Shown here piece by piece: positions 54,821 through 63,358 of a stretch of DNA of 64,000 nt. Position 1 is the first letter of the stretch, and each line of letters opens with the position of its first letter. Made by a program: the position numbers and the translations under genes. The notes below the pieces were generated by a model. The model was not told the DNA's origin. It saw only the letters and a list, made by a program, of their open reading frames with translations, and did not search any database. Source of the DNA: Flavobacteriales bacterium (GTDB taxonomy: Bacteria; Bacteroidota; Bacteroidia; Flavobacteriales_G; Salibacteraceae); NCBI GenBank assembly GCA_020435995.1, contig JAGQYO010000005.1, positions 1 through 64,000 of the forward strand. The letters run 5' to 3'.

Positions 54821-55226
54821 TTTGAATAGCCTTCGCCATTTGGTCTCTCACTTTAGAAATCTCTATTTTTTCATTTTCTAAATAGCCCAATGCTAGGTCC
54901 AGTTTTCCTGTATCGTTTGGCTCCTTGTATCTCCTCATCCATGTCATCATAATGTTGTCGGCGTTATCTAAATCCATCAACAAGGAATCGTAATAGTAAG
55001 TAAGAGAATCTGAGTTGCTTGTAGTTTTTCGCTCTTCAATTTTTTTTCGCAAGCTATGAATTTCGTCCATCCAAGGCATAGCCTCATCGTGAATTGCCAT
55101 CACTTCTTTTACCTTTTCTCTTTTTTGCAGAACTTGTGCTTCGGACCATTCTGATCTTAATTGCCCATTACCCGAATCACAGGAAACGAAAAGGAAAAAT
55201 AAAAAAACAGCTAAAGAATATCGCAT
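54795..55226 (-). CDS. Coiled-coil lipoprotein next to SCO
   Basis: A 143-residue protein. Lipobox FVSCDS (Cys16). The rest is helical and charged (VLQKREKVKEVMAIHDEAMPWMDEIHSLRKKIEERK). In other Bacteroidota a similar gene precedes SCO and is sometimes called viral A-type inclusion protein, a misleading name. It overlaps SCO by 26 bases and starts the operon. I infer a role in the envelope complex with SCO and cytochrome c. Confidence 0.8.
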   Translation of the reverse strand: MRYSLAVFLFFLFVSCDSGNGQLRSEWSEAQVLQKREKVKEVMAIHDEAMPWMDEIHSLRKKIEERKTTSNSDSLTYYYDSLLMDLDNADNIMMTWMRRYKEPNDTGKLDLALGYLENEKIEISKVRDQMAKAIQNAKDAINK

Positions 55227-55295
55227 ACTCTAATTTTGGCGGGCAAAGATAAACCTCATAGCATCATAAAAAGAGAAAACAGCAAGTCAAATCCA

Positions 55296-56315
55296 ATGTC
55301 GAAGCGAAAAAAGCTCACCCTTATAGGTATTGCTATGCTAGGCATGGTCATTATGGCATTTGGCAACACCATTTCATATTGGCTTGAGCAAGCCAGCGGA
55401 CAATTGAACATCCTTTATTCATCTGTGCCCATTAACGAAGCCTTGAATAGTTCAAACTTGTCCGAAATACAAAAGGCTAATCTCGAGCTGTTACCCTCCA
55501 TACTCCATTTTGCAAAAAACGATCTCGGCTTGAAAGGATATGACAATTATCAAAAAGTTTTTATCGAACCGACCGAAACTACCTTATGGTCGTTATCGGC
55601 TAGCGAGTCATTTTCCCTCGCACCCTATAAATGGTATTATCCTGTGATTGGAGAAGCTGGATATCGCGGCTTTTTCAATGAAAAAAGGGGCCTTAAAGAA
55701 AGGAATGAATTGAGAGCACAAGGTTGGGATGCAAGTTTGGGAAGGGTTTCTGCATGGAGTACCCTTGGGTGGTTCAACGATCCTATCTTGAGTAATAATT
55801 TACTTCTGGCTCACGGAGAATTTGCTAGGTTAATTATTCATGAACTCACTCATGTAACCGTATTTATTCCAGGCGATGATGTTTTTAATGAGAATTTGGC
55901 CACCTACGTGGGCAACCAAGGCGCCTTGCTTTTTATAAAAAAAGAATTTGGAGAAGATAGTGGCGAATACAAGAATTTAGTAGACCGATTGGAGGATATT
56001 GACCACTTTGAAGTTTTAATGCAAGGTTTTAGCTTCTTTTTAGACAGCATGTACACTTCGGTTTCCACCCTCTCTATTGAAGAAAAACTGAGCCATAAAA
56101 ATCGTGCGTTTTCTAAGATTGCTTCGCGACTTAGGGAAGAAAAATTCAACGACTCATTACGGGTATCGAGCCTAGCAGACTCGGCTATTACGTGGGACAA
56201 TACCGATTTTACCGATTTCTTGCAATACCACTCCCAACAGGATTCCATTCATGATGTTTGTAACACCAAGTTCGGTGGTAGTATTAAAAAAATGATGACT
56301 TCCCCTACGGAATAA
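55296..56315 (+). CDS. Membrane-anchored predicted aminopeptidase (PF10023-like)
   Basis: A 339-residue protein from the ATG at 55296; the frame opens at 55236 without an ATG there. Residues about 6-27 form one membrane segment (LTLIGIAMLGMVIMAFGNTISYW). The zinc motif HELTH (IIHELTHVTVF) and the downstream glutamate in NENLATYVG fit the gluzincin arrangement. PF10023 is described only as a predicted aminopeptidase, so the substrate is unknown. It converges with the SPOR gene, with four bases between the stops. Confidence 0.82.
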   Translation: MSKRKKLTLIGIAMLGMVIMAFGNTISYWLEQASGQLNILYSSVPINEALNSSNLSEIQKANLELLPSILHFAKNDLGLKGYDNYQKVFIEPTETTLWSLSASESFSLAPYKWYYPVIGEAGYRGFFNEKRGLKERNELRAQGWDASLGRVSAWSTLGWFNDPILSNNLLLAHGEFARLIIHELTHVTVFIPGDDVFNENLATYVGNQGALLFIKKEFGEDSGEYKNLVDRLEDIDHFEVLMQGFSFFLDSMYTSVSTLSIEEKLSHKNRAFSKIASRLREEKFNDSLRVSSLADSAITWDNTDFTDFLQYHSQQDSIHDVCNTKFGGSIKKMMTSPTE

Positions 56316-56319
56316 GGGC

Positions 56320-57681
56320 CTATCTTTTTTTCTTTTTCCGGGTTTGCTCTTGCTCTAACCTGGTTTTTTCAGCTTCTTTTTCTCGGGCTTTTTGAAGGTA
56401 TAAATTAGCCTCTTCAATACCAATTTTTCGATTCTGGTTGTAGGCAACTACAAAGGCATCTTTTACTGCGTTTTCCTTTATGTTATCACAAAAAGCACGA
56501 GCTATGTCGTAGTTAGTAAAAGACCCCATGGTAAATATGGTTAGCTCCCCTTGAATGTTCTCTTTAATATCGTCCAATTGAAGGTAAATCCTCATGATTT
56601 CGTCAGGAACTTCTTCCTTAAATGCGCCAATTTGTACCCTAAAATCAATCTTGCCAACGATTTCTCTTTTGATCGATTCGTTGTTTACCCTAACCACTTC
56701 TTCTTCGTAATTACCCGAGGATTGAATATCCACTATAAACGCATCTTGGTAGCCCTCCTCCTTCACGTACTGCAATAGCTTTTCTGCTTGGGTGCGGTAA
56801 GCAAATCTTCCAATTACATATCGAAATACACCGTTGTTATCGATATATACTTCCACGTTTTTAATGTTTTTGAAATCAGTAGAAAACCGTGGCTTGATGT
56901 AGGCCCCAACTTGCACTCCATACAAGGCTGTGGCAGCAGTGTAAGTCACCCCCCGCGTCATCACTTCTGGGCCGCCAGCCTCACCCACTCTTTTCAGCCT
57001 GTCGCGGTATTGGTTTCTGTAAACACTGTTTTCTTCAACACTAACCTTTGTAGGAGTTTGAGCCGAAAGTGTGATTTGTTCTGCTGGGGCATAGGTGTCC
57101 GATTCTCCATTTTTCGCCGCCACGTCATCTGCTTGAATGATGTCCTTTTCCTGTCCGACCAGCAGGCTATCTCTTGAAGATGCAATAGAGTCTTTATCCT
57201 CCCATTTGTGCTTACCACAGTCGCGGTGCCATTTCTGGCCATCTATGAGGAACCATTCGTCTTCATAGGAGTAAATTTTATAAAATTCATTAAGGGTGGC
57301 GATGGTTTGTTTGCAATCGCCTTTTAGGGAGTAGCCGATGACCAGATAATAATATACATATTCAGAAACGCCTCTTTCGGTCACAGAAGTTCGGTCATAA
57401 AACTTAGAGTAGTCTTCCTTTGCCGACTCTAGCAATTTAATAGCTTGATTTATTTTGGTGTAGCTTTTTATGTAACACAGCCCTAAAAGGTAGGCGACAT
57501 TGGCATTTTGTTCATCTCTTTTGTACAATGCTTCTAGTTGTGGAATGGCCTCTTTCTCTTTATGGTTGGCTATATTCAGTTTAGCTTCCTTAAACAATTC
57601 AGAGTAGGATTGGTTTTCTATTTGGGCAAAAGAACCGTGGAATGTTACTACTGCGAGTAATGTAATTAATGCCTTTCTCAT
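56320..57681 (-). CDS. TPR and double SPOR-domain protein
   Basis: A 453-residue secreted protein: signal peptide 1-19, TPR-like helices (residues about 25-150), a linker, then two SPOR domains (YGVQVGAYIKPRFSTDFKNIK near 250 and FRVQIGAFKEEVPDEIMRI near 345) and a basic coiled tail. SPOR domains bind denuded peptidoglycan at division sites. Single-gene transcript is likely. Confidence 0.88.
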   Translation of the reverse strand: MRKALITLLAVVTFHGSFAQIENQSYSELFKEAKLNIANHKEKEAIPQLEALYKRDEQNANVAYLLGLCYIKSYTKINQAIKLLESAKEDYSKFYDRTSVTERGVSEYVYYYLVIGYSLKGDCKQTIATLNEFYKIYSYEDEWFLIDGQKWHRDCGKHKWEDKDSIASSRDSLLVGQEKDIIQADDVAAKNGESDTYAPAEQITLSAQTPTKVSVEENSVYRNQYRDRLKRVGEAGGPEVMTRGVTYTAATALYGVQVGAYIKPRFSTDFKNIKNVEVYIDNNGVFRYVIGRFAYRTQAEKLLQYVKEEGYQDAFIVDIQSSGNYEEEVVRVNNESIKREIVGKIDFRVQIGAFKEEVPDEIMRIYLQLDDIKENIQGELTIFTMGSFTNYDIARAFCDNIKENAVKDAFVVAYNQNRKIGIEEANLYLQKAREKEAEKTRLEQEQTRKKKKR

Positions 57682-57698
57682 AACGCTTGCTAAACAAA

Positions 57699-57706
57699 CA
57701 AACCTA
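57699..57706 (-). promoter_or_regulatory. -7 element of the SPOR gene
   Basis: Minus-strand TAGGTTTG matches TAnnTTTG 18 bases before the ATG. A TTG lies 16 bases further upstream (57725-57723), slightly close. Confidence 0.45.
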
Positions 57707-57770
57707 AAGGCTACGGAGAAATCAATGCTGTTCGCTTGGTTAACTTCCTAACAAATTACTTGTTAAAACA

Positions 57771-57804
57771 AAAAAAGCTCACATCCTTTCGGAGTGAGCT
57801 TTTT
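57771..57804. terminator. Bidirectional intrinsic terminator
   Basis: AAAAAGCTCAC (57772-57782) pairs with GTGAGCTTTTT (57794-57804) around an 11-base loop. A-run and T-run on both sides make it work on either strand. It ends the lipoprotein gene. Confidence 0.9.
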
Positions 57805-57824
57805 CTTTTTGAAGTGGAATGCTC

Positions 57825-58052
57825 TTATTGAGCGGCTTCCATAGACTCTTCAGCGCCTTCCTCAGCAGGAGCAGCCTCTGCCTCATCAGCAGGAGCAGCT
57901 TCTTCAGCAGGAGCAGCTTCTTCTGCAGGAGCTGCTTCTTCCATTGCTGGAGCGGCTTCTTCAGTAGCTGTTTCTTCAGATGCAGTGCTAGCACCACCAC
58001 CACAAGCAGCTAAAAAACCAGCTACAATGGCGAATACAAAAAACTTTTTCAT
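57825..58052 (-). CDS. Small Ala/Glu-rich lipoprotein
   Basis: A 75-residue lipoprotein with lipobox LAACGG (Cys17). The rest is a low-complexity tail of AAPAEE repeats, very acidic (about 20 Glu). Coding repeats are near-identical at the DNA level. Function is unknown; such tails may act as spacers or envelope-stress buffers. It has its own promoter and terminator, implying a high-abundance transcript. Confidence 0.8.
   Translation of the reverse strand: MKKFFVFAIVAGFLAACGGGASTASEETATEEAAPAMEEAAPAEEAAPAEEAAPADEAEAAPAEEGAEESMEAAQ
57880..57965 (-). repeat. Short tandem repeats inside the lipoprotein gene
   Basis: Units of about 21 bases (AGCAGGAGCAGCTTCTTC in plus-strand form) repeat with few changes, encoding AAPAEE. 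Such a tract can change length by slippage. Confidence 0.7.
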
Positions 58053-58081
58053 AAGCGAAGTATTAATTTACAATTAAGCCG

Positions 58082-58089
58082 CAAAAGTA
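58082..58089 (-). promoter_or_regulatory. -7 element of the lipoprotein gene
   Basis: Minus-strand TACTTTTG matches TAnnTTTG, about 30 bases before the ATG at 58052. No clear -33. Confidence 0.45.
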
Positions 58090-58091
58090 GA

Positions 58092-58463
58092 TTATTTGTC
58101 GAAAAAGATAATCTTCACAGAAATAATAAGCATCAACACGCCAAATGCCCGTTTTAACACGGGTTCAGAGATACCTAAAGAAAATTTCGACCCAAAATAG
58201 CCTCCAATTACAAAGGCAAATGCTATAATAAGACCGTATTTTATGTTCAAACTTCCCGCTTTGTAATAATTATGTGCAGCCAATATACCAATAGGCAAAA
58301 GCATAAGTGCAATGCTGGTACCTTGCGCATTATGTTGATTCATTCCCATAAAAATAACCAATGCCGGCACCATGATCACACCTCCGCCGATGCCAAACAT
58401 TCCACTCAATAACCCCGCGGTAAATCCAATGAGTAATAAAACCAATATTTCTTGCACTTTCAT
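58092..58463 (-). CDS. TSUP/TauE-SafE family membrane permease
   Basis: A 123-residue, four-helix half-size protein of the TSUP family. The GxGGGxxMVPALV motif (GIGGGVIMVPALVIF, 25-39) is the family signature, with a repeat-like FGSKFSLGI near the end. Family members move sulfite, sulfonates or other anions. At this length it probably dimerises. It follows the large barrel gene by five bases. Confidence 0.88.
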   Translation of the reverse strand: MKVQEILVLLLIGFTAGLLSGMFGIGGGVIMVPALVIFMGMNQHNAQGTSIALMLLPIGILAAHNYYKAGSLNIKYGLIIAFAFVIGGYFGSKFSLGISEPVLKRAFGVLMLIISVKIIFFDK

Positions 58464-58468
58464 AAGGA

Positions 58469-61400
58469 TTAAAAGTCAAATCCCATCGACAAATGGGTGA
58501 CGGGTTTTTGAATAATTCCATCTTCTACACCGTAGGCCAAATCCAGCTTTAAAAAATAACCCATCAACTTTGTTCGAAGGCCTGCCCCGTATCCACCTAT
58601 TATGGGATACCGCTTATTATCTAACCTCACGGTTACTGGGCCATCAACCACGGTGAGTGTATTAAACTCATTGTCTTCAGAAAATGGTGTTTTCCCGTTC
58701 CAAGCTGTTCCTACATCGCCAAAAGCCACAATTTGAAAATTCGTTGTGAAATCTGATTTCAAAGGCTTGCGTGAAAAATATTTGAACACTGGGAAACGAA
58801 GTTCATTATTAATTACAGCAAAAGAGTTTCCATTTCTCGCATTTTGAATAAACCCTCTCATGGGGCTTGCAAGCGCTTGAAATGAATAATTCTGATCTTG
58901 AGCAATTGGTGTTTGAGAATTAAAACGCTGGTTATCTGGGTTAAGAATTATCCAATCATCAACAGAACCTAAATAATATACAAGCTTTCGCTGACCAACC
59001 GAGGTACTCGCAGCCAACCTCGAGGCCCAAATCAAATCTCTGTGAATTTTTTGGTAATGCCTAAAATCAAGTCCCACTACATTGAGATCGCTATTGAGGT
59101 CATCAACCAACTGGTAGCGCTCTCCAAAAATTTTGAACCTGGTTCCATAGTATAAATTCAAACCCCGTTTTCGCGTGTTGTCGAATACCAACTCAACCTT
59201 TACACCTGCTTGGCCCACATTTACATCGGGTGTTAACAGGCTAACGTCATCAATAGCAGCGGCAACCGTTCTATCGTGGCGATAACTCAATTCGGTTTTC
59301 CAGGCCAATACTTCAGTAATTGGGTAGGTCAATTCATATTCTCCTTTGTAAATAATCACTTTAGTGACAGCTACATCAGAGGTGTATTTAAGCCCTTGTC
59401 GTTTTACGGTATAACGCTTATCCCACCTAGCCGAGCGATCATATAAGGAGGCAAAAAGCTCCAAGTTATTGTTGTTGAAGCCATACCTGAATCCGCCTTC
59501 AATTTTATAATCCTGAAAAAGATCTAACATAGAAACCTTTCCCAAAATACCCATACCGGGATTCACGTAGGGGCCGCCATTGAAAGGCTGATACAGCTGA
59601 TTGGCGAAATTAAAGTCCATGGTAGTAACCAAATTGGTGTATGAAAAATTGGTGTTGTAGGTTCTTTTTTGCGGCATAATAAGTTTTTCCGATTCACTTA
59701 CTTCACCTTTCTTTCCATCGGGCCGGCTTGCTACTTCTTTGAACTGGCCTTCCTTGCCCCTCTTTTCAGACTGCCGCTTCTCGCCGGTAAATGTGTAGTC
59801 ATCTATATTCACCTCTTCATCTTCTGGTATTTCAGGGCTAAGTTCCTCAACTACCCTTGAAGACAAGACAACTTCCACTTCCTTTGGGGCAGTTTTCTCT
59901 GGCCAATCCGATTCGTTTTCAATTGCCTTAAAAGCGGTGGATTTCATATCCTCTTCGCTCTGTTTTTCTAATTCCTCAATTCCCAATTTGTATAACCTGT
60001 ACTTGCCATCATAAAATACCAAGTCAATAGATTTATCCTCATCTGGGATTAACTGATGCTCTAATATACTTCTAGAATAATTGGTAAGTGGCGATGTTTT
60101 TGTGACATATCTGTAGTGAATCAAGGTGTCAACATGGCTCACCACACTGTCAAGACGCGCAATCCATCTGTTTGAAATACCATTACCATCACTCAAATAA
60201 ACATATTCATTTGGCTTGTAGAAATAAGGGAATCGCTCATTGTCAAATTCAGTTTGGGTTAGCTGTACCATTTTGTCGGATTTAGGATTGAAGGTAAAAA
60301 GGTCTTTCTTAGGTTGATGGTCATAATTTAATTCTTTCCCTTTCGGTATTTCTGTGTTCGGTCTATTGCTGGTGAAAACAATTTTTCCGCTTTTGTCCAA
60401 ATAAGCAGGCTCCAAATCGTCATAAATATCGTCGGTAATTTTATTGATTGTATTTGCTTGTAAGTTATACTCCCAAATGTCTGTTTGACCTTGAAGCATA
60501 GCCGACATAATCATTTTATTGCCGGATGGCGAATATTTCATATCTAGGATTTTGTCTACCTTAAATACTTCTCGTTTATACTTTTTATTTTCCTCCAAAT
60601 CGTATAAGATTAAAGATGGCTCCGCTTTTTTCTCGTAATAAATTGCAACTATTTTTCCCTCGGGATGCCATGCCATTAAAGGATAGCTATAATCGGGAAG
60701 TCGGTCTTGTTTTATTCCCCCTTTAATCAATGTTTTTTTCTTCCCTTTTTCTACGTCATATAAAACAGACTTGAACTTGCCCAGCTTATTGGTGCTGTAC
60801 GCCACGTTTTCTCCCGTTGGACTCCTCTTTACTTCAAAGTACTTCCTTTTCCTCTTGGTTTTTGAAAACGCTTCCTTATGAGGAGGAAAACCGCTATTTT
60901 CATCATCCATATCATAGTTCACTCGATAATGAAGCCAAGTATCCTTGGTGAGTTGTAATAGGTTTACACCTAAAACAAAAAGAAACCCACTTTCGATGCT
61001 ACGGCTTACACGCGCCATATAAAGCACATTTGGAATTTGTTCAGGGCCATACACCTCAGCAATATAGTTCCATATTGCGTGTCCAGCGTACGTTTTATCG
61101 GGTTCTTCTAGGTGATTGAACCTCTTGTACCTATTGGTCATGATCCCATCCTTTACTCTGTTGTCTATTTCTTCTGTCCAAGGATTGGTTACATAGGAAA
61201 TAAGCCCCTTGGTATACCAATCGGGGACACTTAGCAGTGTCGAATTTTTGATAACCTCCTTCCAGTTTTCTCCAAACATCATTCGATTTACGAGCATCTC
61301 GGACAAGCCCGTTCTGATTTGTTTGTTGAATTTGTTGTAGTCGCCTTCGAAGTACAAAAACACATTTGAACTGGCAATTTCCGTTACGCCACCCGTACCC

Positions 61401-61729
61401 GATTCGTTGTCGTCAAAGTCAATGTTGCTTTGTTCAAATTCATTTTGTTTGTTATAAATAATAAAATTGATGTGTTGTTGTGTTGCATAACCAAGACGTT
61501 TTTCAATGTCTTTTAGGTTTTTCATGGCATGGATAGCGGTATATTCAGCCAGTTTTTCACCACCCTTGTATTCATAGATAGTAAATCGATCAAATTTGTG
61601 GTAGAACCAGAAAAACTCTTCATGCTGGACTCGATTTTTACCAAAGCCTTGTCGCATCCCATTAGTGAATTGCGCGTAACCCGTAAAAGAGATCAAAAAA
61701 AAGCTGAAAATCAGCCCTTTCAAAAGCAT
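58469..61729 (-). CDS. TolB-like propeller and outer-membrane-barrel protein
   Basis: A 1086-residue protein from the ATG at 61729, whose first residues MLLKGLIFSFFLISFTGYAQ are a signal peptide. The frame is open to 61999, but that overlaps the divergent metallo-hydrolase gene; an ATG at 61834 is a second choice. After a helical region that looks like a peptidase-MA-like domain (about 20-270), a TolB/PD40-like propeller (about 300-560) follows. The C-terminal 350 residues have the barrel pattern of a surface antigen/Omp85-like protein and end in GFDF. The role is unknown; a surface processing or export function is possible. Confidence 0.82.
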   Translation of the reverse strand: MLLKGLIFSFFLISFTGYAQFTNGMRQGFGKNRVQHEEFFWFYHKFDRFTIYEYKGGEKLAEYTAIHAMKNLKDIEKRLGYATQQHINFIIYNKQNEFEQSNIDFDDNESGTGGVTEIASSNVFLYFEGDYNKFNKQIRTGLSEMLVNRMMFGENWKEVIKNSTLLSVPDWYTKGLISYVTNPWTEEIDNRVKDGIMTNRYKRFNHLEEPDKTYAGHAIWNYIAEVYGPEQIPNVLYMARVSRSIESGFLFVLGVNLLQLTKDTWLHYRVNYDMDDENSGFPPHKEAFSKTKRKRKYFEVKRSPTGENVAYSTNKLGKFKSVLYDVEKGKKKTLIKGGIKQDRLPDYSYPLMAWHPEGKIVAIYYEKKAEPSLILYDLEENKKYKREVFKVDKILDMKYSPSGNKMIMSAMLQGQTDIWEYNLQANTINKITDDIYDDLEPAYLDKSGKIVFTSNRPNTEIPKGKELNYDHQPKKDLFTFNPKSDKMVQLTQTEFDNERFPYFYKPNEYVYLSDGNGISNRWIARLDSVVSHVDTLIHYRYVTKTSPLTNYSRSILEHQLIPDEDKSIDLVFYDGKYRLYKLGIEELEKQSEEDMKSTAFKAIENESDWPEKTAPKEVEVVLSSRVVEELSPEIPEDEEVNIDDYTFTGEKRQSEKRGKEGQFKEVASRPDGKKGEVSESEKLIMPQKRTYNTNFSYTNLVTTMDFNFANQLYQPFNGGPYVNPGMGILGKVSMLDLFQDYKIEGGFRYGFNNNNLELFASLYDRSARWDKRYTVKRQGLKYTSDVAVTKVIIYKGEYELTYPITEVLAWKTELSYRHDRTVAAAIDDVSLLTPDVNVGQAGVKVELVFDNTRKRGLNLYYGTRFKIFGERYQLVDDLNSDLNVVGLDFRHYQKIHRDLIWASRLAASTSVGQRKLVYYLGSVDDWIILNPDNQRFNSQTPIAQDQNYSFQALASPMRGFIQNARNGNSFAVINNELRFPVFKYFSRKPLKSDFTTNFQIVAFGDVGTAWNGKTPFSEDNEFNTLTVVDGPVTVRLDNKRYPIIGGYGAGLRTKLMGYFLKLDLAYGVEDGIIQKPVTHLSMGFDF

Positions 61730-61849
61730 GGAAAATCTACCTCTCAAGTCGTTTAAAAAGCTGGTAAAGGTAGGTATAAATTGTACTTTCGCAGCTCCAA
61801 GTTCAATTGGCTTTTCTAATGGTTTAGCCGTCATAATCTCTAATTCCTT

Positions 61850-62491
61850 ATGATCAAAATAAAATCGTTTGTTTTTAGTCCTTTTATGGAGAACACCTAC
61901 GTGATTCATAATGAGAAAAAAGAATGTGCCATCATTGACCCAGGGTGTTATGGCAACGAAGAAAATGGCGCACTCAAAGCTTTTATCGAAAACAACCAAC
62001 TAAAGGTAGTATTACTCCTGAATACCCACAGCCATCTGGATCATATTTTTGGAAATGCCTTTGTTGCTAAAACATGGAGTGTGATTCCAAAGGTTCATCC
62101 TCTTGATGAGCCTATTTACTCCAACTTTGAAATGTCGGCCCAGCGTTTCGGAATTCCGACACACACATTACCTCCTGAACCTTCTTATACCTTAGAAGAA
62201 GGACGGTCTGAATTCTTAGGAGATCAAGAATTAGAGGTTATGTTTTTACCAGGCCATTGCCCGGGCCATGTGGCCTTTATCCATCATGAATCCAAAACTA
62301 TTCTATCTGGTGACGTCCTCTTCGAAAGAAGTATTGGCAGAACAGATTTACCGGGTGGCGACCACTACACGCTGATAAAATCCATCAAAGAAAAACTGTT
62401 TTTGTTGCCTAATGATTACACTGTTTATTCGGGGCATGGCAGACCTACGTCAATTGGTGCGGAAAAAAAACACAACCCGTATTTACAATAG
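61850..62491 (+). CDS. Metallo-beta-lactamase-fold hydrolase (glyoxalase II-like)
   Basis: A 213-residue MBL-fold enzyme. The metal site is T-H60-S-H62-L-D64-H65, with later PGHCPGH and SGDVLF and a closing SGHGRPT. Glyoxalase II and persulfide dioxygenase relatives share these motifs. The substrate cannot be fixed from sequence. It is divergent from the barrel gene with a short spacer. Confidence 0.94.
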   Translation: MIKIKSFVFSPFMENTYVIHNEKKECAIIDPGCYGNEENGALKAFIENNQLKVVLLLNTHSHLDHIFGNAFVAKTWSVIPKVHPLDEPIYSNFEMSAQRFGIPTHTLPPEPSYTLEEGRSEFLGDQELEVMFLPGHCPGHVAFIHHESKTILSGDVLFERSIGRTDLPGGDHYTLIKSIKEKLFLLPNDYTVYSGHGRPTSIGAEKKHNPYLQ

Positions 62492-62521
62492 AATTGAATT
62501 TTATCTAATAGCATTTATCAA

Positions 62522-63358
62522 TTACCGCTTACTCGGTTCATCAGGGTCAAATCCTTCTGGTAATCCAATGGCATCAACTGGCGGGCAATCTTTGAGCTTG
62601 TAATTTCGGAACAAAAAGAATCGAATGCTCAGGGTAATTGGCCAATAATTGCTATTGAAATACGGCATGTCTGGTCTCACTTTATTGAAAGTGTAGATGT
62701 TGAGTAAAGGAACTTCGAGGCTCGGTATGATGATCAGCTTTTTGTTGGATTTAAATCCGTAGCCGATCCTGTAATATAAATAGCTGTGGATTCTGCTTCC
62801 CGTATTTTCTGTTAGGCCTGGAAGCGTGTTCGTATATGTGCGTTTAGCACCAACAGCATACCCCGCGGCTAAGCCAAAGGTGTGCTGCAAAAATGATTCG
62901 CTTGATAACAAATTGATGCCATTGATCTCTACATGCAAATTAGCGTAGTGATCCGAAAATGAATTTTCTCCAAAACCAAGTGGAATAGTTGCACCTGCTA
63001 AAGAAACCTCATTGGTAAATTGTTCGCTAGACTTAATCCAACGATAATTGACGCCGGCGTTCCAATATCTAAAAAAATAAAGGTTTTCAATAAGGAAGTA
63101 CCTTCCAAACTCGCCATAAAATCCAACCCGCCCTTTGTGGGCTAAGCTTGACTTATAGGTGGTATCTACTACAGAGAATCCTGTTACCTCTCTAGGCCCT
63201 AAAATGCCATTAGTATAGGTTAAGCCCGGGCCAAAATACCAATGCGATTTCTCAAAACGGGGCGTTTGTGGAAAGCAGTCATTTCGTTTCTTGCCATAAC
63301 CTTGGGCCGAGGACTCAACAAAGGCTATGAGTGCAATTAGCCCAATGATCCATTTCAT
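62522..63358 (-). CDS. Putative outer-membrane or periplasmic protein
   Basis: A 278-residue protein with a signal peptide (1-19). Its beta-rich body (YWNAGVNYRWIKSSEQF, FGLAAGYAVGAKRTYT, SYLYYRIGYGFKSNKKLIIIPSLEVPL) suggests a small outer-membrane barrel. It ends in an acidic Pro-rich tail with no aromatic last residue. It overlaps the monooxygenase stop by one base (TAATG). Confidence 0.65.
   Translation of the reverse strand: MKWIIGLIALIAFVESSAQGYGKKRNDCFPQTPRFEKSHWYFGPGLTYTNGILGPREVTGFSVVDTTYKSSLAHKGRVGFYGEFGRYFLIENLYFFRYWNAGVNYRWIKSSEQFTNEVSLAGATIPLGFGENSFSDHYANLHVEINGINLLSSESFLQHTFGLAAGYAVGAKRTYTNTLPGLTENTGSRIHSYLYYRIGYGFKSNKKLIIIPSLEVPLLNIYTFNKVRPDMPYFNSNYWPITLSIRFFLFRNYKLKDCPPVDAIGLPEGFDPDEPSKR

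Noticed and set aside
57779-58003. Leu/Lys-rich minus-strand frame overlapping the acidic lipoprotein.
   Set aside because: It is another frame of the same low-complexity repeats; only the MKKFFVFAIV frame has a lipobox and good start.
61730-61999. The open extension of the large barrel gene up to 61999.
   Set aside because: It overlaps the divergent metallo-hydrolase gene, and a perfect signal peptide begins at 61729.
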